The notes: generated by a model from the letters alone, not told the origin. A DNA stretch of 64,000 bases from Pseudomonas sp. PDM14 (GCF_014851905.1 NZ_JACVAQ010000001.1:2294001-2358000); one strand, 5' to 3'. Shown: positions 8,976-19,245, counted from the stretch's first letter. A program made the numbers and translations.

Positions 8976-10097
8976 TTAGCCGTTGGTGCGGACGACTTGG
9001 CCGTCGCGGCACATGAGGCACGCGGCGACGATGTCGTCTTCGAGGTTGACGTGGAACTGGCCGTCCTTGTCGAGGACCAGCTTGAGGAAGTCGAGCAGGT
9101 TGCGCGCATACAGGGCCGAGGCGTCTGCCGGCACCAGGGCCGCCAGGTTGCTGTGGCCGACGATGGTCACGCCGTGCTTGACCACCACCTGTTCGGCTTC
9201 GGTCAGCGGGCAGTTGCCGCCTTGTGCCGCGGCGAGGTCGATGACCACGGAGCCTGGCTTCATTTCGGCGACGGTCGCCTCGTGCAGCAGGGTCGGTGCC
9301 TTGCGGCCCGGAATCAGCGCGGTGGTGATGACGATGTCAGCCTGCTTGGCCTTCTCGTGCACCGCCTTGGCCTGACGCTCCATCCACGAAGCCGGCATCG
9401 GGCGGGCGTAACCGCCGACACCCTGGGCGCACTCGCGCTCTTCGTCGGTCTCGAACGGCACGTCGACGAACTTGGCGCCGAGGGATTCGATCTGCTCTTT
9501 AACGGCAGGGCGCACGTCGGAGGCTTCGATCACCGCACCCAGGCGCTTGGCCGTGGCGATGGCCTGCAGGCCGGCCACACCGGCGCCGAGGATGAGGATG
9601 CGTGCGGCCTTCACGGTGCCGGCAGCGGTCATCAGCATCGGCATGAAGCGCGGGTAGTGATGCGCGGCCAGCAGCACGGCCTTGTAGCCGGCAATGTTGG
9701 CTTGCGAGCTCAGCACGTCCAGGCTCTGCGCGCGGGAGGTGCGCGGGGCGGCCTCCAGGGCGAAGGCGGTGACGCCGCGGGCGTTAAGGCGCGCGATGGT
9801 CTCGTTGCTGAACGGGTTCAACATGCCAACCAGCACGGCACCGGTTTTCATGTGGGCCAGTTCGGCGTCGGTCGGGGCGACCACTTTCAGCACCAGCTCG
9901 GCACCGAAGGCAGCGGCATCGCTGCCGATGGTGGCGCCGACAGCTTCGTAGGCGCTGTCCGGGATGCTGGCGCTGACGCCCGCACCGCTCTGCACGGTGA
10001 CCTGGTGGCCCTGGCCGATCAGCTTCTTGATGGTTTCGGGAGTCGCGGCTACGCGCGTCTCACCGGCATGGGTCTCGAGAGGAACACCGATGTGCAC
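8976..10097 (-). CDS. pntAA: NAD(P) transhydrogenase subunit alpha part 1 (NAD-binding)
   Basis: 373 aa from a GTG at 10097, chosen because AGGAG lies 8 bases upstream and the protein then begins [20 protein letters not shown], the standard start of the family. Contains the domain I NAD-binding fold with [18 protein letters not shown] and [20 protein letters not shown]. The soluble subunit binds NAD(H) and sits on the cytoplasmic face of the PntAB-PntB membrane complex. First gene of the operon. Confidence 0.95.
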   Translation of the reverse strand: MHIGVPLETHAGETRVAATPETIKKLIGQGHQVTVQSGAGVSASIPDSAYEAVGATIGSDAAAFGAELVLKVVAPTDAELAHMKTGAVLVGMLNPFSNETIARLNARGVTAFALEAAPRTSRAQSLDVLSSQANIAGYKAVLLAAHHYPRFMPMLMTAAGTVKAARILILGAGVAGLQAIATAKRLGAVIEASDVRPAVKEQIESLGAKFVDVPFETDEERECAQGVGGYARPMPASWMERQAKAVHEKAKQADIVITTALIPGRKAPTLLHEATVAEMKPGSVVIDLAAAQGGNCPLTEAEQVVVKHGVTIVGHSNLAALVPADASALYARNLLDFLKLVLDKDGQFHVNLEDDIVAACLMCRDGQVVRTNG

Positions 10098-10521
10098 TTC
10101 AAATTCTCCTGCGTGATCGTTTTTGATGAACCGACTCACTACGTTGGCGCGTCGGCGGGGGCGGATCAGCACATAACCCGCTCGAAAGGTGGCGGGCGCG
10201 GCATTTTGCAGGCGAACGCCAAGGCCTTCAAGAATTTATGGAGTTTTGGAATTCGATAACTACAAGTTATAGGTGGTGTCGTTGGCTTTTATACCAGCCA
10301 CAACCCTTGCCAGCAGTGGCCTGAACCATGCCTGACGGGGCCTGTAGGGCGAATGGCCATACGAAACGTGAATAACCGTTCGTCGATTGGGCTGGGGCGT
10401 ACAGGGTATTGCACGGTTTGTTCGAAATTCTGTTCGCGGCCAGCAGCCACGCGGGCTGCAGCCTTTTCATGAGGTTTTTCATGTAGTGCCGTGTGCGAAG
10501 CACTACGTCGATGAGGCGGCT
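10098..10521 (-). promoter_or_regulatory. Upstream region of the pnt operon
   Basis: About 420 bases between the end of gcdR and pntAA, both on the minus strand, with no convincing gene. On the minus strand the sequence TGGTATAAAA (about 10287-10296) looks like an extended -10 element, but no good -35 was seen. The long leader would be about 190 bases if this is the promoter. No recognised riboswitch. Confidence 0.3.
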
Positions 10522-11427
10522 CTAGGCGGCGCCTGCTGCGTAGTCGCGAGCGGCCTGCAGCAGCCAGTCGCGGAAGGCGCACAGCGCCGCGGACTCGACC
10601 TTGCGCTCGGGGATGATCAGGTAATAGGCCTTGTCGGCGCTGTGCAGGGTCTGCGCGTGGGCGGGAACCAGGCTGCCTTCGGCCAGTTCACGCTGAATAA
10701 GGAAGGGTGGAATCAGCGCGACGCCCATCTCGTGCTGGGCGGCCTGGGCGAGCATGGAGAACAGCTCGTAGCGCGGCCCGGTCATGTCGCGCGGCACGCT
10801 GAGACCCTGGGCATTGAACCACTGGCGCCAGGCGTAGGGGCGCGTGGTCTGTTGCAGCAGGGGCTGCACGGCCAGCTCGTCGTGGCTGAACAGGTTGCGC
10901 CCGCCGAGCAGGGCCGGGCTGCATACCGGCTGCAGGTATTCGGGCATCAGCACGTGGGCCTCGGTGCCGGACCATTCCGCATCGCCGTAATAGATGGCGG
11001 CGTCGAAGCTGGTGTCGGCGAACAGGAAGGGCCGCGTGCGGTTGGTCAGGTGCACGGTGACTTCCGGGTGCTGGCGCTGGAAATCGCGCAGGCGTGGCAG
11101 CAGCCACTGCGTACCGAAGGTCGGCACCACCGCCAGCTCGATGCTCATCGCACCCTGCGGGCCCATCAGTGCCAGGGTGTCGCGCTCTACCGCATCCAGC
11201 TGTGCGGCGACCTTGCGGCTATAGGCACTGCCCGCTTCGGTGAGCACCACGCCGCGACGCGAGCGGCGGAACAGGGCCACACCGAGAAACTCCTCGAGGC
11301 TGGCGATCTGCCGGCAGATGGCACTCTGGGTCAGGGCCAGTTCTTCCGCGGCGCGGGTGAAGCTTTGTTGGCGGGCGGCGGCCTCGAACGCGACGAGCGC
11401 GGCGGTGCTGGGGATCTTACGGCGCAT
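10522..11427 (-). CDS. gcdR: LysR-family regulator of glutarate catabolism (GcdR-like)
   Basis: 301 aa with the N-terminal LysR winged helix (ALVAFEAAARQQSFTRAAEE; TQSAICRQIASLEEFLGVAL) and a C-terminal substrate-binding domain of the GcvA/AmpR type. It is divergent from gcdH-gcdG, the arrangement of P. aeruginosa gcdR (PA0448), which is why the symbol is used. It probably activates gcdH-gcdG in response to glutarate or a derivative. The 185-base divergent region contains a CTCACTT / AAGTGAG inverted pair (11440-11446 and 11481-11487) that could be part of its operator; this is inference. Confidence 0.85.
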   Translation of the reverse strand: MRRKIPSTAALVAFEAAARQQSFTRAAEELALTQSAICRQIASLEEFLGVALFRRSRRGVVLTEAGSAYSRKVAAQLDAVERDTLALMGPQGAMSIELAVVPTFGTQWLLPRLRDFQRQHPEVTVHLTNRTRPFLFADTSFDAAIYYGDAEWSGTEAHVLMPEYLQPVCSPALLGGRNLFSHDELAVQPLLQQTTRPYAWRQWFNAQGLSVPRDMTGPRYELFSMLAQAAQHEMGVALIPPFLIQRELAEGSLVPAHAQTLHSADKAYYLIIPERKVESAALCAFRDWLLQAARDYAAGAA

Positions 11428-11518
11428 CTATGCATTCGCCTCACTTGTCGGTCGGTATGAAGGCTGTTCAGGCTATCTCGAAGTGAGCAAAGCGCACAAC
11501 AGCATGCGAAATCCTCGT

Positions 11519-11547
11519 TTGCCTGCACCGCCGGGCGCGCCTAGGAT
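11519..11547 (+). promoter_or_regulatory. Candidate sigma70 promoter for gcdH
   Basis: TTGCCT, 17 bases, TAGGAT. Each hexamer matches the consensus at four of six positions with ideal spacing, 66 bases before the gcdH start. Weak hexamers fit a LysR-activated promoter. Confidence 0.4.
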
Positions 11548-11612
11548 CAATGCCATGTCGCGGCTGGCTGTTCCTGCCACGCTGCATTCCGCTGACTTCG
11601 AGGTTTTTCGCG

Positions 11613-12791
11613 ATGGCCAAGGCAAGCTTCAACTGGATCGACCCGCTGCTGCTGGATCAACAGCTCACCGATGAAGAGCGCATGGTGCGCGACAGCGCCC
11701 AACAGTTCGCCGCCGACAAACTGGCGCCGCGCGTGCTCGAAGCCTTCCGCCACGAACAGACCGACCCGAAGATCTTCCGCGAGATGGGTGACACCGGCCT
11801 GCTCGGCGCAACCATTCCCGAAGCCTACGGCGGCAGCGGCCTGAACTACGTGTGCTACGGGCTGATCGCCCGCGAGGTGGAGCGTATCGACTCCGGCTAT
11901 CGCTCGATGATGAGCGTGCAGTCCTCGCTGGTGATGGTGCCGATCAACGAATTCGGCAATGAAGCGACCAAACAGAAGTACCTGCCGAAACTGGCCAGCG
12001 GCGAATACATCGGCTGCTTCGGCCTCACCGAGCCGGACCACGGCTCCGACCCCGGCGCGATGATCACCCGGGCGAAGAAAGTCGACGGCGGCTATCGCAT
12101 CACCGGCGCCAAGATGTGGATCACCAACAGCCCGATCGCCGACGTGTTCGTGGTCTGGGCCAAGGACGATGCCGGCGAGATCCGCGGTTTCGTTCTGGAA
12201 AAAGGCTGGCAGGGCCTGAGTGCCCCGGCGATTCACGGCAAGGTTGGCCTGCGCGCCTCGATCACCGGCGAGATCGTCATGGACAATGTGTTCTGCCCGG
12301 AAGAAAACGCCTTCCCCGACGTGCGCGGCCTGAAAGGGCCGTTCACCTGCCTCAACTCCGCGCGCTACGGCATCAGCTGGGGCGCCCTGGGCGCCGCCGA
12401 GTTCTGCTGGCACACCGCCCGCCAGTACACTCTGGACCGCCTGCAGTTCGGCCGCCCACTGGCCGCCAATCAGCTGATCCAGAAGAAGCTGGCCGACATG
12501 CAGACCGAGATCACCCTGGCCCTGCAGGGCTGCCTGCGCCTTGGGCGGATGAAGGACGAGGGCACCGCGGCGGTGGAAATCACCTCGATCATGAAGCGCA
12601 ACAGCTGCGGCAAGGCGCTGGATATCGCCCGCCTGGCCCGTGACATGATGGGCGGCAACGGCATCAGCGACGAATTTGGCGTGGCCCGCCACCTGGTCAA
12701 CCTGGAGGTGGTCAACACCTATGAGGGCACCCATGACGTGCACGCGCTGATCCTCGGCCGCGCGCAGACCGGCATTCAGGCGTTCTTCTAA
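11613..12791 (+). CDS. gcdH: Glutaryl-CoA dehydrogenase
   Basis: 392 aa from ATG 11613 ([12 protein letters not shown]); upstream in-frame sequence is not protein-like. Acyl-CoA dehydrogenase fold with the FAD-binding [13 protein letters not shown] and [12 protein letters not shown] motifs. The catalytic glutamate lies in the terminal [20 protein letters not shown] at about residue 371, the position and context typical of glutaryl-CoA dehydrogenases. It oxidatively decarboxylates glutaryl-CoA to crotonyl-CoA in lysine/5-aminovalerate degradation, passing electrons to ETF. Followed by gcdG after 133 bases that contain a dispersed repeat. Confidence 0.93.
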   Translation: MAKASFNWIDPLLLDQQLTDEERMVRDSAQQFAADKLAPRVLEAFRHEQTDPKIFREMGDTGLLGATIPEAYGGSGLNYVCYGLIAREVERIDSGYRSMMSVQSSLVMVPINEFGNEATKQKYLPKLASGEYIGCFGLTEPDHGSDPGAMITRAKKVDGGYRITGAKMWITNSPIADVFVVWAKDDAGEIRGFVLEKGWQGLSAPAIHGKVGLRASITGEIVMDNVFCPEENAFPDVRGLKGPFTCLNSARYGISWGALGAAEFCWHTARQYTLDRLQFGRPLAANQLIQKKLADMQTEITLALQGCLRLGRMKDEGTAAVEITSIMKRNSCGKALDIARLARDMMGGNGISDEFGVARHLVNLEVVNTYEGTHDVHALILGRAQTGIQAFF

Positions 12792-12803
12792 ACCCGCCCG
12801 GAT

Positions 12804-12902
12804 GATCGTTCCCACGCGCTGCGTGGGAACGCCGCCCGCGATGCTCCACGTCACCTGCCCTTGCGGGCGCGGAGCGTGCGGAGGGTGCAGGCCCACACGA
12901 TC
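12804..12902. repeat. ~100-bp dispersed palindromic repeat (copy 1)
   Basis: Begins with the palindrome CGTTCCCACGC-GCTGCGTGGGAACG and ends near CCCACACGATC. The same architecture and length occur at 54824-54923. Repeats built from CGTTCCCACGC...GCGTGGGAACG are common between genes in Pseudomonas genomes. This copy lies between gcdH and gcdG, inside a likely operon; its right arm is more degenerate than in copy 2. Confidence 0.7.
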
Positions 12903-12924
12903 AAGCCCATTCAGAGAATTTCCC

Positions 12925-14148
12925 ATGCCCGGTGCCCTGTCCCATCTGCGCGTTCTCGACCTGTCCCGTGTGCTCGCCGGGCCCTGGTGCGGGCAGAACC
13001 TGGCCGATCTCGGCGCCGAGGTGATCAAGGTCGAGCGCCCCGGCGCCGGTGACGACACCCGTCACTGGGGCCCACCGTTCCTGCGTGATGGCGAAGGGCG
13101 CGACACCAGCGAGGCGGCCTATTTCCTTTCCGCCAACCGCAACAAACAGTCGCTGACCCTGGACTTCACCCAGGCTGAAGGCCAGCGCATCGCCCGTGAG
13201 CTGGCGAGCCAGTCGGACATCCTCATCGAGAACTTCAAGGTCGGCGGCCTGGCCGCCTACGGCCTCGATTACGCCAGCCTCAAGGCGCTCAACCCGCGGC
13301 TGATCTACTGCTCGATCACCGGCTTCGGCCAGGACGGCCCCTACGCCAAGCGCGCCGGCTACGACTTCATGATCCAGGGCCTCGGCGGGCTGATGAGCCT
13401 AACCGGCAAGCCGGATGACGAAGCCGGCGGTGGCCCGGTGAAGGTCGGCGTGGCGCTGACCGACATCCTCACCGGGCTGTACGCCACGGTGGCGGTGCTG
13501 GCCGCCCTGGCGCACCGCGAGAAGACCGGCGAGGGCCAGCACATCGACATGGCCTTGCTCGACGTGCAGGTCGCCTGCCTGGCCAACCAGGCGATGAACT
13601 ACCTGACCACCGGCACGTCGCCCAGGCGCCTGGGCAACGCCCACCCGAACATCGTGCCGTACCAGGATTTCCCCACCGCCGACGGCGACCTGATCCTCAC
13701 CGTTGGCAACGACAGCCAGTTCCGCAAGTTCTGCGAAGTCGCCGGTCGCGCCGAATGGGGCAGTGACCCACGCTTCGCCAGCAACAGCCAGCGTGTGGCC
13801 CATCGAGGCGAGCTGATTCCACTGATCCGTCAGGTCACGGTATTCAGGACCACCGCCGAATGGGTGGTTTTGCTGGAGCAGGCCGGTGTGCCGTGCGGGC
13901 CGGTCAACGACCTGGCCCAGGTGTTTGCCGATCCGCAGGTGGTCGCCCGTGGCCTGCGCGTGGACCTGCCGCATCCGCTGGCCGGTAGCACACCGCAGGT
14001 GGCCAGCCCGCTGCGCCTGTCCGCCAGCCCGGTGCAGTACCGCAACGCACCGCCGCTGCTGGGCGAGCACAGCGATGCGATCCTGCAGCGGCTGCTGGGC
14101 CTTGATGTCGCCGAGATCGCCGCGCTGCGTGACGCCGGGGTGGTTTGA
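12925..14148 (+). CDS. gcdG: CaiB/BaiF-family CoA transferase (glutarate CoA-transferase)
   Basis: 407 aa from ATG 12925 (MPGALSHLRVLDLSRVLAGP), the canonical start of the class III CoA-transferase family; the reading frame opens upstream in the repeat. Includes NLADLGAEVIKVERP, NRNKQSLTLD, and an aspartate in VALTDILTGLY at about residue 180, the place of the catalytic aspartate in this family. Beside gcdH and gcdR it most likely activates glutarate to glutaryl-CoA, using succinyl-CoA as donor. The ribosome-binding site (CAGAGAA) is weak. Confidence 0.88.
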   Translation: MPGALSHLRVLDLSRVLAGPWCGQNLADLGAEVIKVERPGAGDDTRHWGPPFLRDGEGRDTSEAAYFLSANRNKQSLTLDFTQAEGQRIARELASQSDILIENFKVGGLAAYGLDYASLKALNPRLIYCSITGFGQDGPYAKRAGYDFMIQGLGGLMSLTGKPDDEAGGGPVKVGVALTDILTGLYATVAVLAALAHREKTGEGQHIDMALLDVQVACLANQAMNYLTTGTSPRRLGNAHPNIVPYQDFPTADGDLILTVGNDSQFRKFCEVAGRAEWGSDPRFASNSQRVAHRGELIPLIRQVTVFRTTAEWVVLLEQAGVPCGPVNDLAQVFADPQVVARGLRVDLPHPLAGSTPQVASPLRLSASPVQYRNAPPLLGEHSDAILQRLLGLDVAEIAALRDAGVV

Positions 14149-14326
14149 CCGAGTGGTCTGCGACGGACCATTCGGGCATTCGGAAACATTCGCACAAGGT
14201 CATCATCCTCATTCAATCTGCTGATAATCCCTTAGAGCGATACTAAGCCGTGCTTATTCGGACCTAAGCTGACTACTCCTTAACCCCATCGTGCATCGCA
14301 CTTGCGGTGCCGAGGAGAGAACGCCA

Positions 14327-15691
14327 GTGCCTAAAAATAACAACGGCTACCCCTCTAACCTCTATGCCTGGACCACGGTCGTCATCCTGATGATCGCCTA
14401 CGTGCTGTCCTTCATAGACCGGCAAATCCTCAACCTGCTGGTGGAGCCGATCCGCCGTGACCTGGTCATCAGCGACACGCAGATGAGCCTGCTGATGGGC
14501 CTGTCCTTCGCCCTGTTCTATACCATCTGCGGCATCCCCCTCGGCCGTCTGGCCGATACCAAGAGCCGCCGCGGCCTGATCGCCGTCGGCGTGCTGTTCT
14601 GGAGTGCCGCCACCGCTGCCTGCGGCATGGCCAAGCTGTACTGGCAGTTCCTCATCTGCCGCATCGGCGTGGGTGTCGGCGAGGCGGCGCTGTCGCCCGC
14701 GGCCTATTCGCTGATCGCCGACAGCTTCCCGCCGGAGCGTCGCGCCACGGCCATCAGCGTCTACTCGATGGGCGTCTACCTGGGTTCGGGCCTGGCCTTC
14801 CTGCTCGGCGGCCTGGTGATCAAGTTCGCCTCGGCGCAGGGTGACGTGATCCTGCCGGTCATCGGCCACGTACGCCCCTGGCAGCTGATCTTCCTCATCC
14901 TCGGCGCCGCCGGGGTGCTGTTCACCCTGCTGATGCTCGCCGTGCGCGAGCCGGCGCGCCGTGGTGTCGGCGCGGGCGTCGCGGTGCCGCTGGCGGAAGT
15001 CGGTCGCTATATCCGCAGCAACCGTCGCACCGTGCTGTGCCACAACTTCGGCTTCGCTGGCCTGGCCTTCGCCGGCTACGGCAGCGGCGCCTGGATTCCC
15101 ACCTTCTATATCCGCACCTACGGCTGGGATGCCGGCCAGGTGGGCATCGTCTACGGCAGCATCGTCGCCGTGTTCGGCTGCCTCGGCATCGTCTTCGGCG
15201 GCCGCCTGGCGGACTGGATGGCCAAGCGCGGGCGCAGCGACGCGAACATGCGCGTAGGCCTGATCGCCGCCCTTGGCGCCCTGCCGTTCGTGGTCTCGTT
15301 CCCGCTGCTGGACAATGCGGTGATGGTCTCCGTGCTGATGGCGCCGACCGTGTTCTTCCTCAGCATGCCGTTCGGCGTCGCCCCGGCGGCGATCCAGGAA
15401 ATCATGCCCAACTCGATGCGCGGCCAGGCCTCGGCGATCTACCTGTTCGTCATCACCCTGATCGGCCTCGGTCTCGGCCCGACCGCGGTGGCGCTGGTCA
15501 CCGACTTCGTCTTCGCCAGCGACCAGGCGCTGCGCTACTCGCTGCTGATCGTCACCGCCTTGGCGGTGGTCAGCTCGATCATCCTGCTGTGGATGGGTCT
15601 CAAACCCTACCGCGACAGCCTGCAGCGTCTGCAGCAGTGGGCCCCGGAGCCGGGTAGCGCAGCAGCCGGTGCGCAGCTGAAGACCGTCTGA
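14327..15691 (+). CDS. MFS transporter, spinster-like
   Basis: 454 aa from GTG 14327, preferred over the GTG at 14291 because GAGGAGAG precedes it by 8-9 bases. Twelve predicted helices with MFS signatures GRLADTKSRRGLI and GRLADWMAKRGR, and GVGVGEAALSPAAYSLI, typical of the spinster-like subgroup annotated for lipids or hydrophobic acids. It stands just before the DUF1302-DUF1329 pair and may be co-regulated with it by the downstream MalT-type protein, but a terminator follows it. Substrate unknown. Confidence 0.85.
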   Translation: MPKNNNGYPSNLYAWTTVVILMIAYVLSFIDRQILNLLVEPIRRDLVISDTQMSLLMGLSFALFYTICGIPLGRLADTKSRRGLIAVGVLFWSAATAACGMAKLYWQFLICRIGVGVGEAALSPAAYSLIADSFPPERRATAISVYSMGVYLGSGLAFLLGGLVIKFASAQGDVILPVIGHVRPWQLIFLILGAAGVLFTLLMLAVREPARRGVGAGVAVPLAEVGRYIRSNRRTVLCHNFGFAGLAFAGYGSGAWIPTFYIRTYGWDAGQVGIVYGSIVAVFGCLGIVFGGRLADWMAKRGRSDANMRVGLIAALGALPFVVSFPLLDNAVMVSVLMAPTVFFLSMPFGVAPAAIQEIMPNSMRGQASAIYLFVITLIGLGLGPTAVALVTDFVFASDQALRYSLLIVTALAVVSSIILLWMGLKPYRDSLQRLQQWAPEPGSAAAGAQLKTV

Positions 15692-15717
15692 TCCCAAGCG
15701 CTACGCATCACCCTTGA

Positions 15718-15742
15718 AGCCCCGCCTCGGCGGGGCTTTTTT
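15718..15742 (+). terminator. Rho-independent terminator after the MFS gene
   Basis: AGCCCCGCC-TC-GGCGGGGCT followed by six T, 27 bases after the stop codon. Confidence 0.9.
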
Positions 15743-15934
15743 CATTCCTGTGAAAAAAGTGTCATGGCCTAGTTGATGCGCCGTCATTCAGCGCGGTGTT
15801 GGTCGCGCCAGGGCCCAGCGGGCAAGCATGTTCATCCTTTCGGGCTACACCGCGAATACATCCTTCGAGCGCTTATGCGCCTGTCACCCCTTGCGTAGGT
15901 TTCTCCGTGTTCCACCCCACACCAGGAGAGCCTC

Positions 15935-17728
15935 ATGACAACAACAAAAAGGCCCGGAATCTTCCAGCCACACACTCTGGCAATCGCCGTCGCATTGGGC
16001 GTCGCTGCCCCGGCGCATGCCGTCACATTCAACATCGGGGAAATCGAGGGGCAGTTCGACTCGTCCCTGTCGGTCGGCGCCAGCTGGGCGACAAAGAGCG
16101 CAGACAAGGATCTGGTCGGTAATGCCAACGGCGGCACCGGCTTCACCCAGACCGGCGATGACGGTCGTCTGAACTTCAAGAAGGGCGAAACCTTCTCGAA
16201 AATCTTCAAGGGCATCCACGACCTTGAGCTGAAGTACAAGGACACCGGCGTTTTCGTGCGCGGCAAGTACTGGTACGACTTCGAGCTGAAGGACGAGAGC
16301 CGCCTGTTCAAGGACATCGACGACCACAACCGCAAGGAAGCTGCGCAGTCTTCCGGCGCGCAGATCCTCGACGCCTTCGTCTATCACAACTACGAAATTG
16401 CCAACCTGCCGGGCACCGTGCGTGTGGGCAAGCAGGTGGTCAGCTGGGGTGAAAGTACCTTCATCGGCAACGGCATCAACTCGATCAACCCGATCGACGC
16501 CGCCGCCTTCCGCCGCCCAGGCGCGGAAATCAAGGAAGGCCTGATTCCGGTCAACATGTTCTACGTCTCGCAGAGCATCACCGATCAACTGTCGGCTGAA
16601 GCGTTCTACCAGTTGGAGTGGGACCAAACTGTCGCCGACAACTGTGGCACTTTCTTCGCCTCCAGCGACGTAGTGGCCGATGGTTGCGACAGCAACTACA
16701 CCATTCTCGATGCGACTACAGTCGGAACACTCCAGGCGGCTCAGTCAGGCGCGCTTGGTGTTGGAGCACAGCTCGTAACTAGCGGCTTGACCGTTTTGGA
16801 TGAAGGCTTGTTAGTGCGGCGTGGCGGTGATCGTGATGCGCGCGACTCAGGCCAATGGGGCGCGGCGCTACGCTGGATGGGCGATGACACCGAGTACGGC
16901 GCCTATTTCATGAACTACCACAGTCGTACCCCGAACGCGATGTTCCAGAACGCTAACGCCACGGCTATTGGCACCGCTGCATTGGCTGGCCAACTGGCCT
17001 CGGCAGTCCTGATTGGTAGCGGCAGTTACTACCTCGAATACCCGGAAGACATCCAGCTTTATGGCCTGAGCTTCTCCACCACGCTGCCTACCGGCACTGC
17101 CTGGTCGGGTGAAATCAGCTACCGGCCGAACATGCCGCTGGGTATCAACGGCACTGACATGACCGCCAAACTGGCCAATACCGTGACCGGTCCGGGTTCG
17201 GCTGGCCTGGTCAGCGAAGGCTACAACCGCAAGGAAGTGACCCAGGTGCAGAGCACCTTCACCCACTTCTTCGATCAGGTGCTGGGCGCCTCGCGTCTGA
17301 CCCTGGTGGGTGAAGTCGGCCTGACCAGCATCGGTGGCCTGGAAAGCCGTGACGAAGTGGCCTACGGCCGCGACTCGATCTACGGCTCGCCGCACGGCAC
17401 TCTGGCCTCCAACATCGCTGCGCGCAACGAGTACGGCACCCACGGCTTCTTCACCAACACCTCCTGGGGTTATCGCGCTCGCGGCATCCTCGACTACAAC
17501 GACGTGTTTGCCGGTGTGAACCTCAAGCCGAACGTGTCCTTCTCGCACGACGTCGACGGCTACGGCCCGGTGTTCAACGAAGGCTCCAAGGCCGTCAGCC
17601 TGGGTGTCGACGCCGAGTACCGCAACACCTACACCGCCAGCCTGTCGTACACCGATTTCTTCGGCGGTGACTTCAACACCCTGACTGACCGCGACTTCGT
17701 TGCCCTCAGCTTCGGCGTGAACTTCTAA
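15935..17728 (+). CDS. DUF1302 outer-membrane protein
   Basis: 597 aa with a signal peptide (hydrophobic LAIAVALGVAAPAHA). The mature protein is rich in alternating aromatic and polar residues and ends in a beta-strand-like DRDFVALSFGVNF with terminal Phe, as in outer-membrane barrels. DUF1302 proteins almost always accompany DUF1329 proteins, as here (17-base gap), in clusters for hydrophobic substrates. Residues about 230-300 are less GC-rich and look like a lineage-specific insertion. AGGAGAG lies before the start. Role inferred: passage or sensing of a hydrophobic compound in the outer membrane. Confidence 0.85.
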   Translation: MTTTKRPGIFQPHTLAIAVALGVAAPAHAVTFNIGEIEGQFDSSLSVGASWATKSADKDLVGNANGGTGFTQTGDDGRLNFKKGETFSKIFKGIHDLELKYKDTGVFVRGKYWYDFELKDESRLFKDIDDHNRKEAAQSSGAQILDAFVYHNYEIANLPGTVRVGKQVVSWGESTFIGNGINSINPIDAAAFRRPGAEIKEGLIPVNMFYVSQSITDQLSAEAFYQLEWDQTVADNCGTFFASSDVVADGCDSNYTILDATTVGTLQAAQSGALGVGAQLVTSGLTVLDEGLLVRRGGDRDARDSGQWGAALRWMGDDTEYGAYFMNYHSRTPNAMFQNANATAIGTAALAGQLASAVLIGSGSYYLEYPEDIQLYGLSFSTTLPTGTAWSGEISYRPNMPLGINGTDMTAKLANTVTGPGSAGLVSEGYNRKEVTQVQSTFTHFFDQVLGASRLTLVGEVGLTSIGGLESRDEVAYGRDSIYGSPHGTLASNIAARNEYGTHGFFTNTSWGYRARGILDYNDVFAGVNLKPNVSFSHDVDGYGPVFNEGSKAVSLGVDAEYRNTYTASLSYTDFFGGDFNTLTDRDFVALSFGVNF

Positions 17729-17745
17729 GACAGGACATGCACCTT

Positions 17746-19113
17746 ATGAAAACAACAATGCACCTGATCACCACCCTGACCCTGTCCCTGCTCGCCAGCA
17801 GCGTGCTGGCAGCGGTATCGCCGGACGAGGCGGCCAAGCTCGGCACCACCCTGACCCCGCTGGGTGGCGAGAAGGCCGGCAACGCCGACGGCAGCATCCC
17901 GGAATGGACCGGCGGCCTGAGCAAGGGCGCCGCTGCCGTGGACGACCGCGGCTTCCTGGCCAACCCGTTCGCCAACGAGAAACCGCTGTTCACCATCACC
18001 GCGCAGAACCTTGACCAGTACAAGGACAAGCTTGCCGAAGGCCAGCTGGCGATGTTCAAGCGCTACCCCGAAACCTACAAGATGCCGGTCTACACCAGCC
18101 ATCGTACGGCGGCGGTACCGCAGGAGATCAACGAGGCGGCCAAGCGCAGCGCGGTGAACACCTCGCTGGTCGAAGGCGGTAACGGCCTGAAGAACTTCAC
18201 CGACAGCCGCTACTACGCGTTCCCGATCCCGCAAAACGGTCTGGAAGTGGTGTGGAACCACATCACCCGTTACCGCGGTGGCAACCTGCGCCGCAGCATC
18301 GTACAGGCCACGCCACAAACCAACGGCAGCTTCACTCTCGTGCACTTCGAGGACGAAGTGGCCATGCCGACCGGCATGCCCGACCTGGCGGCGAAGAAGG
18401 CCGAGAACGCCCTGCTGTTCTTCAAGCAGCGCGTGACCGCGCCGTCGCGCCTGGCTGGTAACGTCCTGCTGGTGCACGACTCGCTCGACCAGATCGCCGA
18501 GCCGCGCATGGCCTGGATCTACAACGCCGGTCAGCGTCGTGTGCGCCGTGCCCCGCAGGTGGCCTACGACGGTCCGGGTACCGCCGCAGACGGTCTGCGT
18601 ACCTCCGACAACTTCGACATGTATAACGGTGCACCGAACCGTTACGACTGGAAGCTGGTGGGCAAGCGTGAGCTGTACATCCCGTACAACAACTACGAGC
18701 TGGACTCGCCCAAGCTGAAGTACGCCGACATCATCCAGGCTGGCCACACCAACCAGGATCTGGCGCGCTACGAGCTGCACCGCGTCTGGGAAGTCGAAGC
18801 CACGCTGAAGGCCGGCGAGCGCAACATCTACGCCAAGCGTCGTTTCTTCGTCGACGAAGACACCTGGCAGATCGCCGTTTCCGAGCACTACGACGGCCGC
18901 GGCCAGCTGTGGCGCGTGGGTCAGGCCATGCTCCTGCAGAACTACGACGTGCAGACCCCGGTGTACTCCTTCGAGGCCCTGTATGACGTGATCGTTGGTC
19001 GCTACCTCGCCATCGGCATGAAAAACGAGGAGAAGCGTTCCATCGAGTACGGCACGTCAGCCAAGGCCATCGACTTCACCCCGGCCGCGCTGCGTAACGC
19101 CGGCGTACGCTGA
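17746..19113 (+). CDS. DUF1329 exported protein
   Basis: 455 aa from ATG 17746 (MKTTMHLITTLTLSLLASSV), which starts a signal peptide; an in-frame ATG at 17737 is too close to the AGGA sequence to be preferred. The mature protein begins AVSPDEAAKLGTTLTPLGGE and contains GSIPEWTGG, hallmarks of DUF1329, a LolA/LolB-like fold family. It is translated directly after the DUF1302 gene, and the pair probably works together in the envelope on a lipophilic molecule. No enzyme motif is visible. Confidence 0.88.
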   Translation: MKTTMHLITTLTLSLLASSVLAAVSPDEAAKLGTTLTPLGGEKAGNADGSIPEWTGGLSKGAAAVDDRGFLANPFANEKPLFTITAQNLDQYKDKLAEGQLAMFKRYPETYKMPVYTSHRTAAVPQEINEAAKRSAVNTSLVEGGNGLKNFTDSRYYAFPIPQNGLEVVWNHITRYRGGNLRRSIVQATPQTNGSFTLVHFEDEVAMPTGMPDLAAKKAENALLFFKQRVTAPSRLAGNVLLVHDSLDQIAEPRMAWIYNAGQRRVRRAPQVAYDGPGTAADGLRTSDNFDMYNGAPNRYDWKLVGKRELYIPYNNYELDSPKLKYADIIQAGHTNQDLARYELHRVWEVEATLKAGERNIYAKRRFFVDEDTWQIAVSEHYDGRGQLWRVGQAMLLQNYDVQTPVYSFEALYDVIVGRYLAIGMKNEEKRSIEYGTSAKAIDFTPAALRNAGVR

Positions 19114-19136
19114 GTCACAACGAGCTGCTCCTTTTG

Positions 19137-19162
19137 AGGCGACCCCAGTGGTCGCCTTTTTT
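19137..19162 (+). terminator. Rho-independent terminator after the DUF1329 gene
   Basis: AGGCGACC-CCAGT-GGTCGCCT followed by six T, 24 bases after the stop. Confidence 0.9.
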
Positions 19163-19245
19163 GTCCTTGTGCCGTTCACCCGCGGTGAAGTTGGTAAGAT
19201 CGGTCAAGATCGCAACATAACAACAAGAAATACGAGGCCATGACC

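Noticed and set aside
10287..10320. Sigma54 promoter (TGGCA...) before the pnt operon
   Set aside because: The GG and GC dinucleotides are 11 bases apart rather than the required 10.
10267..10503. 78-codon minus-strand frame between gcdR and pntAA
   Set aside because: No ribosome-binding site or protein-like pattern; the region is better read as leader and promoter DNA.
14273..15697. 474-codon minus-strand frame opposite the MFS gene
   Set aside because: His/Asp/Gln-rich antisense frame of a membrane protein.
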